NCBI GenBank assembly: GCA_903929795.1
Contig: CAIYWC010000117.1
Coordinates: forward strand, 1-38,944
Source: an uncultured Myxococcales bacterium
GTDB taxonomy: Bacteria > Myxococcota_A > UBA9042
Length of the DNA stretch: 38,944 nt
Direction of reading: 5' to 3'
In this document: in pieces, positions 19,910-27,131 of the stretch
Numbering within the stretch: the stretch's first letter is position 1
Layout of the letters: each line of letters begins with the position of its first letter
Translations under genes and position numbers: made by a program
Notes under the pieces: generated by a model
What the model saw: the letters and a program-made list of their open reading frames with translations, nothing else
Told to the model about the DNA's origin: nothing
The model's database searches: none

Positions 19910-21514
19910 ATGAAAACAGCGCAGCTCCAGTCGGATCTCCTCTTTTGCCGCCAGTGTCGCCGGCATTTCCGCGGCAAGAAGCGCGTGTGTCCGACCGACG
20001 GCGCGACGCTGGAGCTTGTCACAGCGTTTCTCGGCCGCGCGGGCGACGTGCTGGACCAGCGCTACATGCTGCTGGAGACCATCGGCGTGGGCGGCATGGG
20101 CACCGTCTACCGGGCGCGCGATGAGCTGACCGACCGCGAGGTGGCGCTCAAGCTGCTGCGCAACGAATACGCGTCCAACGCCACGAGCGCGCAGCGGTTT
20201 TTGCAGGAAGCGCGGCTGCTGCGCCTGGTACAGCATCCCAACGTGACCGGCCTGCACCGCTTTGGCCGCACGGCGGAAGGCCTGCTGCTCATCGACATGG
20301 AGCTGGTGGAAGGCGAGTCCGTGCGCGATCGCATCCTGCGCCACGGCGGCAAGGGCTTGGACATCCCGACGGCGCTCGGCATTCTGGAGACGCTGCTGTC
20401 GGCGCTGGCGGCGTGCCATTCCGCCGGCGTTGTGCACTGCGACATCAAGCCCGAGAACCTGCTGATGCCGCGCGAAGGAACCGTGCAGCAGGTCAAGCTG
20501 CTGGATTTTGGCATCGCGCAAGTGCCTGGTCCTGTTGTGCAAAACGAGGATATCGGCGTCGTCGGCACGCCCGCGTACATGACGCCCGAGCAGGTGCGCG
20601 CGCGCGACGTGGACGCCCGGACCGACCTGTATCTGGCGGGCTGCGTGGCCTATGAGCTGCTGACCGGCGACCCGCCATTTCTCGGCGCGACGCCGCTGGA
20701 TCTGTGCCATCAGCAGCTGCTGACACCGCCGCCGCCGCTGGCCTCGCGCATGGACGTGACGCAGCTGCCGCCGGGCTTTGAGGACTGGCTGCAGCCGCTG
20801 CTGGCGAAAGACCCGGCGATGCGGCCGGGCTCGACGCGCGCGGTCCGCGATTCCCTGCGGCGGATGCGCCAGGAAGCGCGGATTTCGCTGGGCCAGGAAC
20901 ATCCGACGCTGCGGCCGCCGTCGGTGCTGGCGCTGCGGCGTCCGGAGGCGTCGTCGGACTACCCGCCGCTGCAGCTGGACCCGCCGGCCAAGCCGCGGAG
21001 CAACGGCGTGGAGCAGGTGCGGGCGCTGATCGAGATTCGCCAGATGGCGGACAGCGGCGTCAAGTACGGCCCGGAGGCGATCGAGCAGATCGCGCGGCAC
21101 GTGCTGGCCGGCGCGCTCGCCGACCTGCGCGACAATGGCGCGGACGTAGCCGGGCCGCGCAACCAGCGCATCGAAGTGCGAATGCGCTGCAACGGCGACG
21201 AGCGCGGCGTCATCAGCCACCTGCTGGATTGCGTGGCGGAAATGCAAGCGCAGCTGGCGCGGATTCCGGAGCCGCGGCTGGATATCCGCGCGGCGGTCGT
21301 GGGCGATCTGCCGGCCTCTCCGGACCATCCGAGCGCGCCGATGGGCCTGGACCCGCTGCAGTTGCTGACGGTGAGCCCGGTGACGCAAATCCGCGTGGAC
21401 GAGCACATTGCGCGCTGGGCCGGTCGCCGTGCGCTGGTCAAGCTGGCCAGCGTGCCGAGCCTCGGGCGGCCGCGGGCGACGGACATCTACGCGACGAGCC
21501 TGCTGCCGGTGTAA
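19910..21514 (+). CDS. Hanks-type Ser/Thr protein kinase, soluble, non-RD type
   Basis: This 534-aa protein starts with a short Cys motif (FCRQCRRHF...CPTDG, about 12-29) resembling a partial zinc ribbon. The kinase domain (about 50-325) has the Gly-rich loop GVGGMGTVY, VALK lysine, VHCDIKPEN catalytic loop, LLDFGIAQ and the GTPAYMTPEQV activation end. The residue before the catalytic Asp is Cys rather than Arg, making it a non-RD kinase. No transmembrane segment is evident, so it is probably cytosolic. The C-terminal part (about 360-534) is not clearly assignable. Its LDIRAAVVGDL and later LLTVSPVTQIRV stretches faintly recall a degenerate class III cyclase domain, which is speculative. The ribosome site is weak. 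It is divergent from surE, with no obvious partner gene. Confidence 0.92.
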   Translation: MKTAQLQSDLLFCRQCRRHFRGKKRVCPTDGATLELVTAFLGRAGDVLDQRYMLLETIGVGGMGTVYRARDELTDREVALKLLRNEYASNATSAQRFLQEARLLRLVQHPNVTGLHRFGRTAEGLLLIDMELVEGESVRDRILRHGGKGLDIPTALGILETLLSALAACHSAGVVHCDIKPENLLMPREGTVQQVKLLDFGIAQVPGPVVQNEDIGVVGTPAYMTPEQVRARDVDARTDLYLAGCVAYELLTGDPPFLGATPLDLCHQQLLTPPPPLASRMDVTQLPPGFEDWLQPLLAKDPAMRPGSTRAVRDSLRRMRQEARISLGQEHPTLRPPSVLALRRPEASSDYPPLQLDPPAKPRSNGVEQVRALIEIRQMADSGVKYGPEAIEQIARHVLAGALADLRDNGADVAGPRNQRIEVRMRCNGDERGVISHLLDCVAEMQAQLARIPEPRLDIRAAVVGDLPASPDHPSAPMGLDPLQLLTVSPVTQIRVDEHIARWAGRRALVKLASVPSLGRPRATDIYATSLLPV

Positions 21515-21643
21515 CACGCCGAAGTGCCGCTGGTTGTCGAGGCCGCCGCGCCTCAAAGCACGTTCAGGACAGTTCCAGGAGGACACACCGCCCGCGCGCG
21601 AATCCTTGGCGCGATGGAGCGGCGGCCGCGGACTTCTGTCTGC

Positions 21644-22228
21644 CTAAAACGCGACGACGAGCTCGGCCCCTTGGCTCGTCGGCAGCACCGCGGCGTGACG
21701 CGACGGCTGGCGCAACAGCAGCCATGCGCCGACACCCGCGGCGAGGACGCCCGCCACCGCAACACCGGCGCCGATCTTGGCCTGGCTATCGAGCGTCGCC
21801 GCCTTGTCGGCCAGCTGGGCTTGCGCCGACGCCGACGCGTACGGCAGCGGATTGGCCAGCACTTGTTGCCGCAGCGTTTGCCCATCCTGCACGGCGTTGT
21901 ACGCCAACCCGGCGCCCATGCCGACCGCCAAGGCGCCAGCGCCCAGCGTCAGCCAGCCCGGCCAGCGCAGCGCAGCGGTGGAGCGCGTCAGCAGCTGCGG
22001 CGCGTAGTCCGCGGCCGTCGGCGGATCCTCGACTGCGTGCGTCACCGTCCGCGCGCCATTGCGGTGTTCCACCGTCAGCGAGTAGGTCAGTTCTTCGTCG
22101 GCGCTGGCCGGCCGCGACGCGAGCAGCATCCCCGCCAGCAGCGCCAGCGGCAGGAAGATGAACGGCTCGGGGCGCACGGCCCGCCGCAGCAGCGGTGTCG
22201 CCCGCAAGGGTTGAGGCCAATGGTTCAT
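21644..22228 (-). CDS. Small membrane protein of unknown function
   Basis: The 194-aa product is not recognised. It has a basic N-terminus, a first hydrophobic stretch with signal-like end (FIFLPLALLAGMLLASRPASADEE, about 24-46), then a soluble part. Two more Gly/Ala-rich hydrophobic segments follow, LTLGAGALAVGMGAGLAY and IGAGVAVAGVLAAGVGAWLLL. The pattern of an exported domain followed by a Gly/Ala-rich hairpin is common in myxobacterial envelope proteins. The start is supported by AGGGGG six bases upstream. It is convergent with the kinase gene. A perfect 17-bp palindrome at 22240-22256 sits just upstream of its ribosome site and may control it. Confidence 0.7.
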   Translation of the reverse strand: MNHWPQPLRATPLLRRAVRPEPFIFLPLALLAGMLLASRPASADEELTYSLTVEHRNGARTVTHAVEDPPTAADYAPQLLTRSTAALRWPGWLTLGAGALAVGMGAGLAYNAVQDGQTLRQQVLANPLPYASASAQAQLADKAATLDSQAKIGAGVAVAGVLAAGVGAWLLLRQPSRHAAVLPTSQGAELVVAF

Positions 22229-22239
22229 AGCAACCCCCT

Positions 22240-22256
22240 ATTTCCATAATGGAAAT
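22240..22256. promoter_or_regulatory. 17-bp palindrome at the start of the small membrane protein gene
   Basis: ATTTCCATAATGGAAAT is a perfect palindrome (8-base arms, one central base), an AT-rich island in GC-rich DNA. It lies 12 bases before the ATG of the 21644-22228 gene and overlaps a -10-like CATTAT on the minus strand. The position fits an operator overlapping the promoter. Confidence 0.45.
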
Positions 22257-22356
22257 CTAATCCGGGAAATCCCCGGCACCCATCGACAAGTCACGGTAGT
22301 GGGATGCCTCGGCGGCGGGAAAGGGTCATTTCTGGCGGCTGCCGCAACCGCGAGCA

Positions 22357-22728
22357 TCACGCCGCAGTTCGCCGCCAGCTGAATCGCGGCGCCACCCGGG
22401 AGCCGGCATCAGCAGTTCGATTCGCGCCCGTTGTTCCGGCGTCCGTTCGCGTCGCTTGGCCGCCAGCCGCGATCCACGCGAAAATACGCGCGATGTCCGC
22501 CGTGCCGAACACGGGTGTGGACCCACCACTTGTCATGTTGCCCGCGTTGTCGACCTGCCACAGGGTGCGCATCAGCTTGAATTTCCCCGGCGCCGGCGCG
22601 TCCGTCGACAAGACAACGTAGGAGGCACCCGTCAGCGAACCGTAGCAGCGTGCCTGCTCCGGCGGTGAATGGATTGGCGATGTCGCCGGACAGGCGCTGC
22701 ACACAACTGGGCGAGAGACGATGAACAA
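22357..22728 (-). pseudogene. Decayed cytochrome-c-like domain
   Basis: The readable frame ends with a stretch typical of the C-terminal domains of cytochrome-c-like lipoproteins: GASYVVLSTDAPAPGKFKL and then FGTADIARIFAWIAAGG, comparable to the MRDWIQGGAL end of the gene at 23046-24095. At the expected haem site the frame reads C-S-A-C-P. Restoring one base at about 22688 would give C-S-A-C-H-G-D, so a single-base deletion seems to have destroyed the haem His codon; the frame must shift back later. There is no good start codon or ribosome site. A small divergent ORF is the alternative reading. Confidence 0.5.
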
Positions 22729-22753
22729 CCAAGTTCGGGTCCTCGGCGAAACC

Positions 22754-22864
22754 TCAACAGCTGCACGTCGACTTGTCGAGGTCCAGGCACTTGAACGGGC
22801 GCTTCGTGATCGGCGGCAACGTGCGGATGTACGCCGCGATGTCGTTCAAGTCCGCGTCCGCCAT
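22754..22864 (-). pseudogene. C-terminal remnant of a c-type cytochrome
   Basis: An open stretch on the minus strand encodes M-A-D-A-D-L-N-D-I-A-A-Y-I-R-T-L-P-P, the classic final helix of small c-type cytochromes, and continues to CSC and a TGA. The sequence upstream in this frame gives only Gly/Ala- and Arg-rich low-complexity residues, and no CxxCH is present. It therefore looks like the tail of a lost gene. It lies between the hairpin at 22980-23009 and the second remnant at 22357-22728. Confidence 0.5.
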
Positions 22865-22979
22865 CGCGTCAGCGCCTGCCGCGCCCGCGCCCGAATGTGG
22901 GCGAGCTGCACGGGCACGCAAGGTTTGCCAGGATCGCCAAATTCTTGGGAATTTTGTCTCGTTTCGCGCTGAACGCTGA

Positions 22980-23009
22980 GCCGCCTCGACGTTCGGTGGT
23001 CGAGGCGGC
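22980..23009. terminator. Strong hairpin after the haem lipoprotein gene
   Basis: Perfect 10-base arms GCCGCCTCGA and TCGAGGCGGC flank a 10-base loop. It lies 36 bases past the stop codon of the minus-strand gene at 23046-24095, where a transcription end is expected. No U-run follows, so it may be a factor-assisted terminator or an mRNA-stabilising stem. Confidence 0.5.
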
Positions 23010-23045
23010 CATCGGATGGCGGGTAGCGCCCGAGCGGATCACCGG

Positions 23046-24095
23046 CTACGGCAGCGCGCCGCCCTGGATCCAGTCGCGCATCAGCTTCACCAGCGTCGGG
23101 GTCATCGCGGCCGGGTTGCCTTTGGGCATCCGGTCGCCCCAAGCCAGCGGAAGCGTCGCGTCGACCGCCATCAACACTGCGCTATTATTGGGATTTCCCG
23201 GATCGACAAACTTCGTGTAGGTCGCGTCGCCGCTCGCCACGTTGACGATTGCCGCGTAGGCCATCTGGCTGCCGTGGCAGCCGCTGCACAGGGGCGTGAA
23301 GATTTGGTTGTTGACGTCCGCATACGTCGGCGCGGACGCCGTCCCGCAGCCTGCGATCGCGGTGTGCACGCAGGCGCCGCTGGCCGGCGCACAACTGTCG
23401 GCCGTACACGCGTTCCCGTCATCGCAGTTGGGACTCGTGCCGGCGACGCATACTCCGCCTGAACAGGCGTCGCCGACCGTGCACGCGTTGTGGTCCGTGC
23501 AGAAGGCGCCGATCGCGGGCGTGTGCGCGCAGACGCTGTTTGCGCAAGCGTCGGTCGTGCACGGGTTGCCGTCGTCGGCGCACGGGCCGCTGGCGGGGCT
23601 GTGCTGGCAACCGGTCTTGGCGCTGCAACCATCGGATGTGCATGGGTTGTTGTCGTTGCAGTCAACGGCGGGGCCCGACACGCACGCGCCGCCAGCGCAG
23701 TGATCGCCCACCGTGCACGCATTGCCGTCGTCACAGGTGGCGCCGGCGGGGCATGGCGGAGCGGTGTCCAGGGCGGCGGCATCCGTCCCCGCCACGTCGG
23801 CAGCGGCGTCCGGGTGGGCGACGTCCGCCACTGCCGAGTCGGGGACGTCAGCTGCGGCGGCGATCGCGTCGGTTCCCGCGGTTTGATCAGCGGATGCGTC
23901 CGTACCGAGGGCGCCATCTGCGGCCGAGTCAGGACCACCGGCTGCGTCCAGCTGGCCAGCATCGCCGGCGGCGTCGACAGCCCCAACGCCGGCATCGGCG
24001 GGCGTAGCGGTGCCACAGGCGGTGGCGGCAAGCGCGCACAGGCTCGCGGCGACGAGCCGAGCCCACGTGAGGCAGAGGTGGGACGGGATTGCCAT
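23046..24095 (-). CDS. Lipoprotein with Cys-rich repeats and one c-type haem site
   Basis: The 349-aa product has a lipoprotein signal peptide (lipid Cys27) and a low-complexity Asp/Ala linker (about 28-118). Next come four to five Cys-rich units of the CDDGNACTVGDxCxGGxCV type (about 115-255). The C-terminal cytochrome-like domain has C270-S-G-C273-H274, with a likely distal Met at 323 (RMPKG) and the family end MRDWIQGGALP. It is probably anchored in the outer membrane, facing the periplasm or the outside, and could pass electrons or sense redox or haem; no partner enzyme is adjacent. The ATG has AAGGA seven bases upstream. It is divergent from the metal efflux operon. The two cytochrome remnants downstream are probably former relatives. 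Confidence 0.85.
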   Translation of the reverse strand: MAIPSHLCLTWARLVAASLCALAATACGTATPADAGVGAVDAAGDAGQLDAAGGPDSAADGALGTDASADQTAGTDAIAAAADVPDSAVADVAHPDAAADVAGTDAAALDTAPPCPAGATCDDGNACTVGDHCAGGACVSGPAVDCNDNNPCTSDGCSAKTGCQHSPASGPCADDGNPCTTDACANSVCAHTPAIGAFCTDHNACTVGDACSGGVCVAGTSPNCDDGNACTADSCAPASGACVHTAIAGCGTASAPTYADVNNQIFTPLCSGCHGSQMAYAAIVNVASGDATYTKFVDPGNPNNSAVLMAVDATLPLAWGDRMPKGNPAAMTPTLVKLMRDWIQGGALP

Positions 24096-24251
24096 TGAAT
24101 TTCCTTAGGGTGCCGACAGTTGTGTCGCGGCGTCCTCGAGATTCACGATCCGGACGGCCGGGCGTCCCGTCAAATGGCTGAGCCCTCGCGCCACACGTTT
24201 CTTCACAGATTCACCGCAATTGCCGGGCCGTTCGCGACGAGGCTTGGCTCT

Positions 24252-24279
24252 TGCGAAAACTGGCCGTGGGCGTAGAGTG
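24252..24279 (+). promoter_or_regulatory. Possible promoter of the metal efflux operon
   Basis: TTGCGA (24252-24257), a 16-base spacer and TAGAGT (24274-24279) lie upstream of the Cys/His-rich gene. A perfect dyad at 24282-24297 follows at once, at the expected transcription start. The match is moderate. The spacing is not the 19-20 bases typical of MerR-type metal promoters. Confidence 0.3.
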
Positions 24280-24281
24280 AC

Positions 24282-24297
24282 CAGCGGAGTCGCTGGC
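24282..24297. repeat. Dyad at the putative efflux-operon transcription start
   Basis: CCAGCG and CGCTGG flank GAGT, giving a perfect 6-base stem with a 4-base loop three bases after the candidate -10. It could be an operator or a 5'-leader hairpin. Short GC-rich stems are frequent in this DNA. Confidence 0.3.
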
Positions 24298-24362
24298 TTG
24301 GCGCGCGGAATCGTCCTCCGTGTCAGCTGAAGCGCCGGTGGTAACCGGGGGATTTGTCGGGC

Positions 24363-24839
24363 ATGCGTCGTGACAAGCACAGCCAGAAGGCCTTGCGCGC
24401 TCTCGCGAGCATGTCGCTGCTGTTCTTTGCGCTGCAGTCCTTGGTGCCGACCGATGCCTGTGCCTGCGGCAACTGCGCGGTTTCGCCAGCCGCGAAGGCG
24501 CAACCTGCCAACGCGAAACCCGTTGTCGAGCACGCGTGCTGTCACCATGCCGCCGCGGCGGAATCCGGCGAAGCGCGTCCTGAAGCGGCGCGGACAGCCG
24601 CTCCCGAGTGCGCAGCTGCGCCGTGCACGTGCGGCGACCATGCGGATCGCGCACCCATCGTGCAATCGGACACGCGCGCGGCGGCGCCGGCTTCACCCGC
24701 GGGCGAGCCAGCCATTGCGCGACCGGTTCGGGTGGACACTGTGCCCATTTCGTTCGCCGCGGGAAACTGGCGGCAAGCGACCGGGCCACCGGGAACGCAG
24801 CTCCCGATCTTTTTGCGCCAGCAAGCCCTCTTGATCTAG
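24363..24839 (+). CDS. Cys/His-rich exported protein at the head of the efflux operon
   Basis: The 158-aa product is not a family I recognise. A basic N-terminus and hydrophobic stretch (ALASMSLLFFALQSLVPTDA) form a signal peptide or membrane anchor. Three clusters of metal-type ligands follow: CACGNC (about 34-39), HACCHH (about 56-61) and CAAAPCTCGDH (about 82-92). The rest is Ala/Pro-rich and looks disordered. I used the ATG at 24363; a TTG three codons upstream is also possible, and the ribosome site (GGGGGA about 11 bases away) is not ideal. It stands first in the same-strand run of metal-efflux genes, so a periplasmic metal-binding, sensing or chaperone role is the likely inference. Some small Cys/His-rich proteins in copper loci are similar in style. 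Confidence 0.65.
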   Translation: MRRDKHSQKALRALASMSLLFFALQSLVPTDACACGNCAVSPAAKAQPANAKPVVEHACCHHAAAAESGEARPEAARTAAPECAAAPCTCGDHADRAPIVQSDTRAAAPASPAGEPAIARPVRVDTVPISFAAGNWRQATGPPGTQLPIFLRQQALLI

Positions 24840-24929
24840 CCGGACGGGCACGGCGCTTCCGATTTTTTTCCGGAATGCGCCCGCGTGTCGACCTGTCGTG
24901 GTCCGCACGCGCGCCTGCTCAACGACCTT

Positions 24930-24940
24930 CCTGAATCAGG
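24930..24940. repeat. Small palindrome in the gap before the HMBD gene
   Basis: CCTGAATCAGG sits in the 224-base gap 24840-25063, preceded by ACCTT. The gap also holds a run of seven Ts (24863-24869) that lies in the loop of a weak TTCCG/CGGAA stem. It may mark a second regulatory point inside the operon; the evidence is slight. Confidence 0.25.
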
Positions 24941-25063
24941 TTCGACGTGGCCATTGCCGACGGCAGGCAGCCACGCGTCGACGCTGCGGCTTCGCGCATT
25001 ACGCGCGCGCCTGCGGCGGCGGCACCCCCAGGCATCGCGGTTCGCGCGATCAGGAGTCCGGCC

Positions 25064-25780
25064 ATGACAGACCAGAAGACGCCGACGGCAGCGGCCGTTG
25101 GCCACCAGCAACAGGCACGCGGCCCCGGATGGCTGCGCTGGGTCGTCGGCGCTGCCGTCGCGTGCGGTACACTGGGCGGCGCGTGGCAGGCTGGCGCATT
25201 TGCCCCCGAGGCGCCGGCAGCCGAGACGTGGACATGCCCGATGCATCCGTCCGTTGCGAAGCCGGAGCCTGGAAACTGCCCGATCTGCGGCATGTACCTG
25301 ATGCCCAAAGACCAGCCCGTCTTGCCCGCAGTTCAGCGGCGCGCGCAGGCTGGCGCGGCGCCCGTTGCGGCAGCCACCGATGCCAGGTCGCCCCACGCTG
25401 AACCGGCGAGCGACCTGTTTGCCGCCTACGAATCGCTGTTTCAAGCGCTCGTTGCGGGCGATGCTGCATCCGCTTCGGCAGCGGCGATCCGGCTCGCGCC
25501 GCTGGCCGCCGGTGACGCCGAACTCACCGCGCTCGTCCGCGCTTTTCCGACCGCGCTCGCCGCGCAGCGGTTGCAGTTCGCGCCGCTGTCTGAAGCCATG
25601 ATTGCCCGCGCCGCGAAGCTCGGGGCGGGCGGTCCGAACCTGATCGTCGTGCTGTGCCCGATGGCGAAGGCGCGCTGGCTGCAGCCCAAAGGCGCGATCC
25701 ACAACCCGTATTTCGGCTCCGAAATGCCGGCGTGCGGCGTCGACCAAGGGCCAGCGAAACAGGCGCCGAGGCAGCCATGA
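25064..25780 (+). CDS. HMBD and DUF3347 domain protein (periplasmic metal binding)
   Basis: The 238-aa product has an N-terminal membrane anchor (WLRWVVGAAVACGTLGGAW, about 27-45). A heavy-metal-binding domain follows, WTCPMHPSVAKPEPGNCPIC, with Cys58, His61, Cys72 and Cys75. The DUF3347 domain occupies about 118-232, with its closing pattern VVLCPMA, then WLQ, then IHNPYFGSEMPACG. Both domains are common in Cu/Ag-type efflux loci, where they are thought to bind metal in the periplasm and hand it to the pump. The start is set by AGGAG seven bases before the ATG; the longer in-frame version has no ribosome site. The stop codon overlaps the next ATG (ATGA), which indicates translational coupling to the outer-membrane channel gene. 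Confidence 0.88.
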   Translation: MTDQKTPTAAAVGHQQQARGPGWLRWVVGAAVACGTLGGAWQAGAFAPEAPAAETWTCPMHPSVAKPEPGNCPICGMYLMPKDQPVLPAVQRRAQAGAAPVAAATDARSPHAEPASDLFAAYESLFQALVAGDAASASAAAIRLAPLAAGDAELTALVRAFPTALAAQRLQFAPLSEAMIARAAKLGAGGPNLIVVLCPMAKARWLQPKGAIHNPYFGSEMPACGVDQGPAKQAPRQP

Positions 25781-27120
25781 AGCCAACCCGTCTGTTCGCC
25801 AGCGTGATCTTGCTGCTGACCGTCGCCCGCGAGGCCCGCGCAGACGATCTCCTGTTTGCAGACCCCGTCTTTCGCTCGCTTGTGGCGGATTGCATGGCGC
25901 GCAACCCGGACCTGGCCGCGGCCGATCGACGCATCGGCGCCGCCCGCGAGCGCGTACCCCAAGCTGCGAGTCTGGCAGATCCGACGGTCTCGATCGGCTA
26001 CCAGAACGATGGCTTCACGTCGCTGCCCCTGGGTCAGCGGGAGACGACTTTTCTCTCCATCTCGGCGACCCAGCCGGTTCCGTTCCCGGGGAAGCGCCCC
26101 GCGCGCGAGGCGCAGGCGAACGCAGAAGCGGCATGGGCGCAAGCGCGCATCGACCGGCCGAAGCGCGCGTTGCGGGCGGACATGGCGCGGGCGTACGTCG
26201 GCTTGCTCTGGGTGCGGGCTCAGTTGGCGCTGCTGCAATCCCAGGAACAGGTGTGGGCCCAAATGGAAGCGCTGGCCCGCGCACGCTACCCGGCGGACCA
26301 AGGGACGCAGGCGGACTTGACGCGCGCACAACTGGAGCGGACCAAGCTGCGGCAGATCGGGACCACGCTGCGCTGGGACGCCGAGGCGCGCCGGCTGGAG
26401 CTGAACCGTCTGGCCGTGCGGCCGATCGACGCGCCGGTCGAGCCGTCGGACACGCTGACCGACTTGCCGTTACCTGATCCGCCCACGGAACTGGCCGAGC
26501 GCCTCGTGGGCGAGAGCCCGGAGCTTGCTGTCGCCCAGGCGGCGCTGCGCGCGGCCGATCGCCGGATGGAAGTCGCACGCCTGGAACGCAAGCCCGATTT
26601 CGCCCTGACGGTCGGCCTGATGCCGCGCGGCGCGATGGTGCCGATGTGGCTGGTGCAAGTCAGCGCGACGCTGCCCGTCTACGCCGCGAACCGCCAGGAT
26701 CGGGCGGTGCGCGAAAGCGAGCTGAACGCGGAAGGCGCGCAGTTCGACGTCGACGGTGTGCAACAGCAGATTCGCTGGCGGACGCGGGAGCGCATGGAGA
26801 AGCTGGCTTCCGTCCGGGCGATCCTGCAGATCTACCGCGAAACGCTCTTGCACCAGGCCCAGGCAGCTGTCGAAGCCACGTTGCGCCAGTACGCGGTGGG
26901 ACGCGCGCCGTTTGCCGCCGTGCTGGAGGCCATCAACGGGCGGTTGGCGGATGAAGCCAACTATTTGACGAGCTTGGCGTCTGCCCAGGCGATCCGGATT
27001 GCGCTGTACGAGGCGGATTTGGGGCCTGTCCGCGACGTCGGCGGCGGCCCGACCCTGGTGTCCGGTGCCGCGGTGCCAGACGCGTCCAACCGGCCCGGCG
27101 CCCCCACCGGCGGCATGTGA
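25777..27120 (+). CDS. TolC-family outer membrane efflux channel (CusC-like)
   Basis: The 447-aa product has a signal peptide ending ARA-DD (about residue 23) and two long alpha-helical repeats typical of outer membrane factors (ADPTVSIGYQND near the start, then ATLPVYAANRQDRAVRESE in the second half, with heptad-rich stretches). In a tripartite pump it provides the duct across the outer membrane for metal ions. It lacks an obvious lipobox, unlike CusC of E. coli. The start overlaps the previous stop by four bases. The CusB-type adaptor begins 11 bases after its end. The last 30 residues are Pro/Gly-rich and variable. Confidence 0.9.
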   Translation: MKPTRLFASVILLLTVAREARADDLLFADPVFRSLVADCMARNPDLAAADRRIGAARERVPQAASLADPTVSIGYQNDGFTSLPLGQRETTFLSISATQPVPFPGKRPAREAQANAEAAWAQARIDRPKRALRADMARAYVGLLWVRAQLALLQSQEQVWAQMEALARARYPADQGTQADLTRAQLERTKLRQIGTTLRWDAEARRLELNRLAVRPIDAPVEPSDTLTDLPLPDPPTELAERLVGESPELAVAQAALRAADRRMEVARLERKPDFALTVGLMPRGAMVPMWLVQVSATLPVYAANRQDRAVRESELNAEGAQFDVDGVQQQIRWRTRERMEKLASVRAILQIYRETLLHQAQAAVEATLRQYAVGRAPFAAVLEAINGRLADEANYLTSLASAQAIRIALYEADLGPVRDVGGGPTLVSGAAVPDASNRPGAPTGGM

Positions 27121-27131
27121 GGAGCACCGAC

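Noticed and set aside
19805..21586. 593-codon minus-strand frame opposite the kinase
   Set aside because: It is low-complexity Arg/His/Gln-rich, opposite a kinase with every catalytic motif intact.
24863..24869. Run of seven Ts after the Cys/His-rich gene as an intrinsic terminator
   Set aside because: No GC-rich stem ends just before the run; the Ts fall in the loop of a weak 5-base stem.
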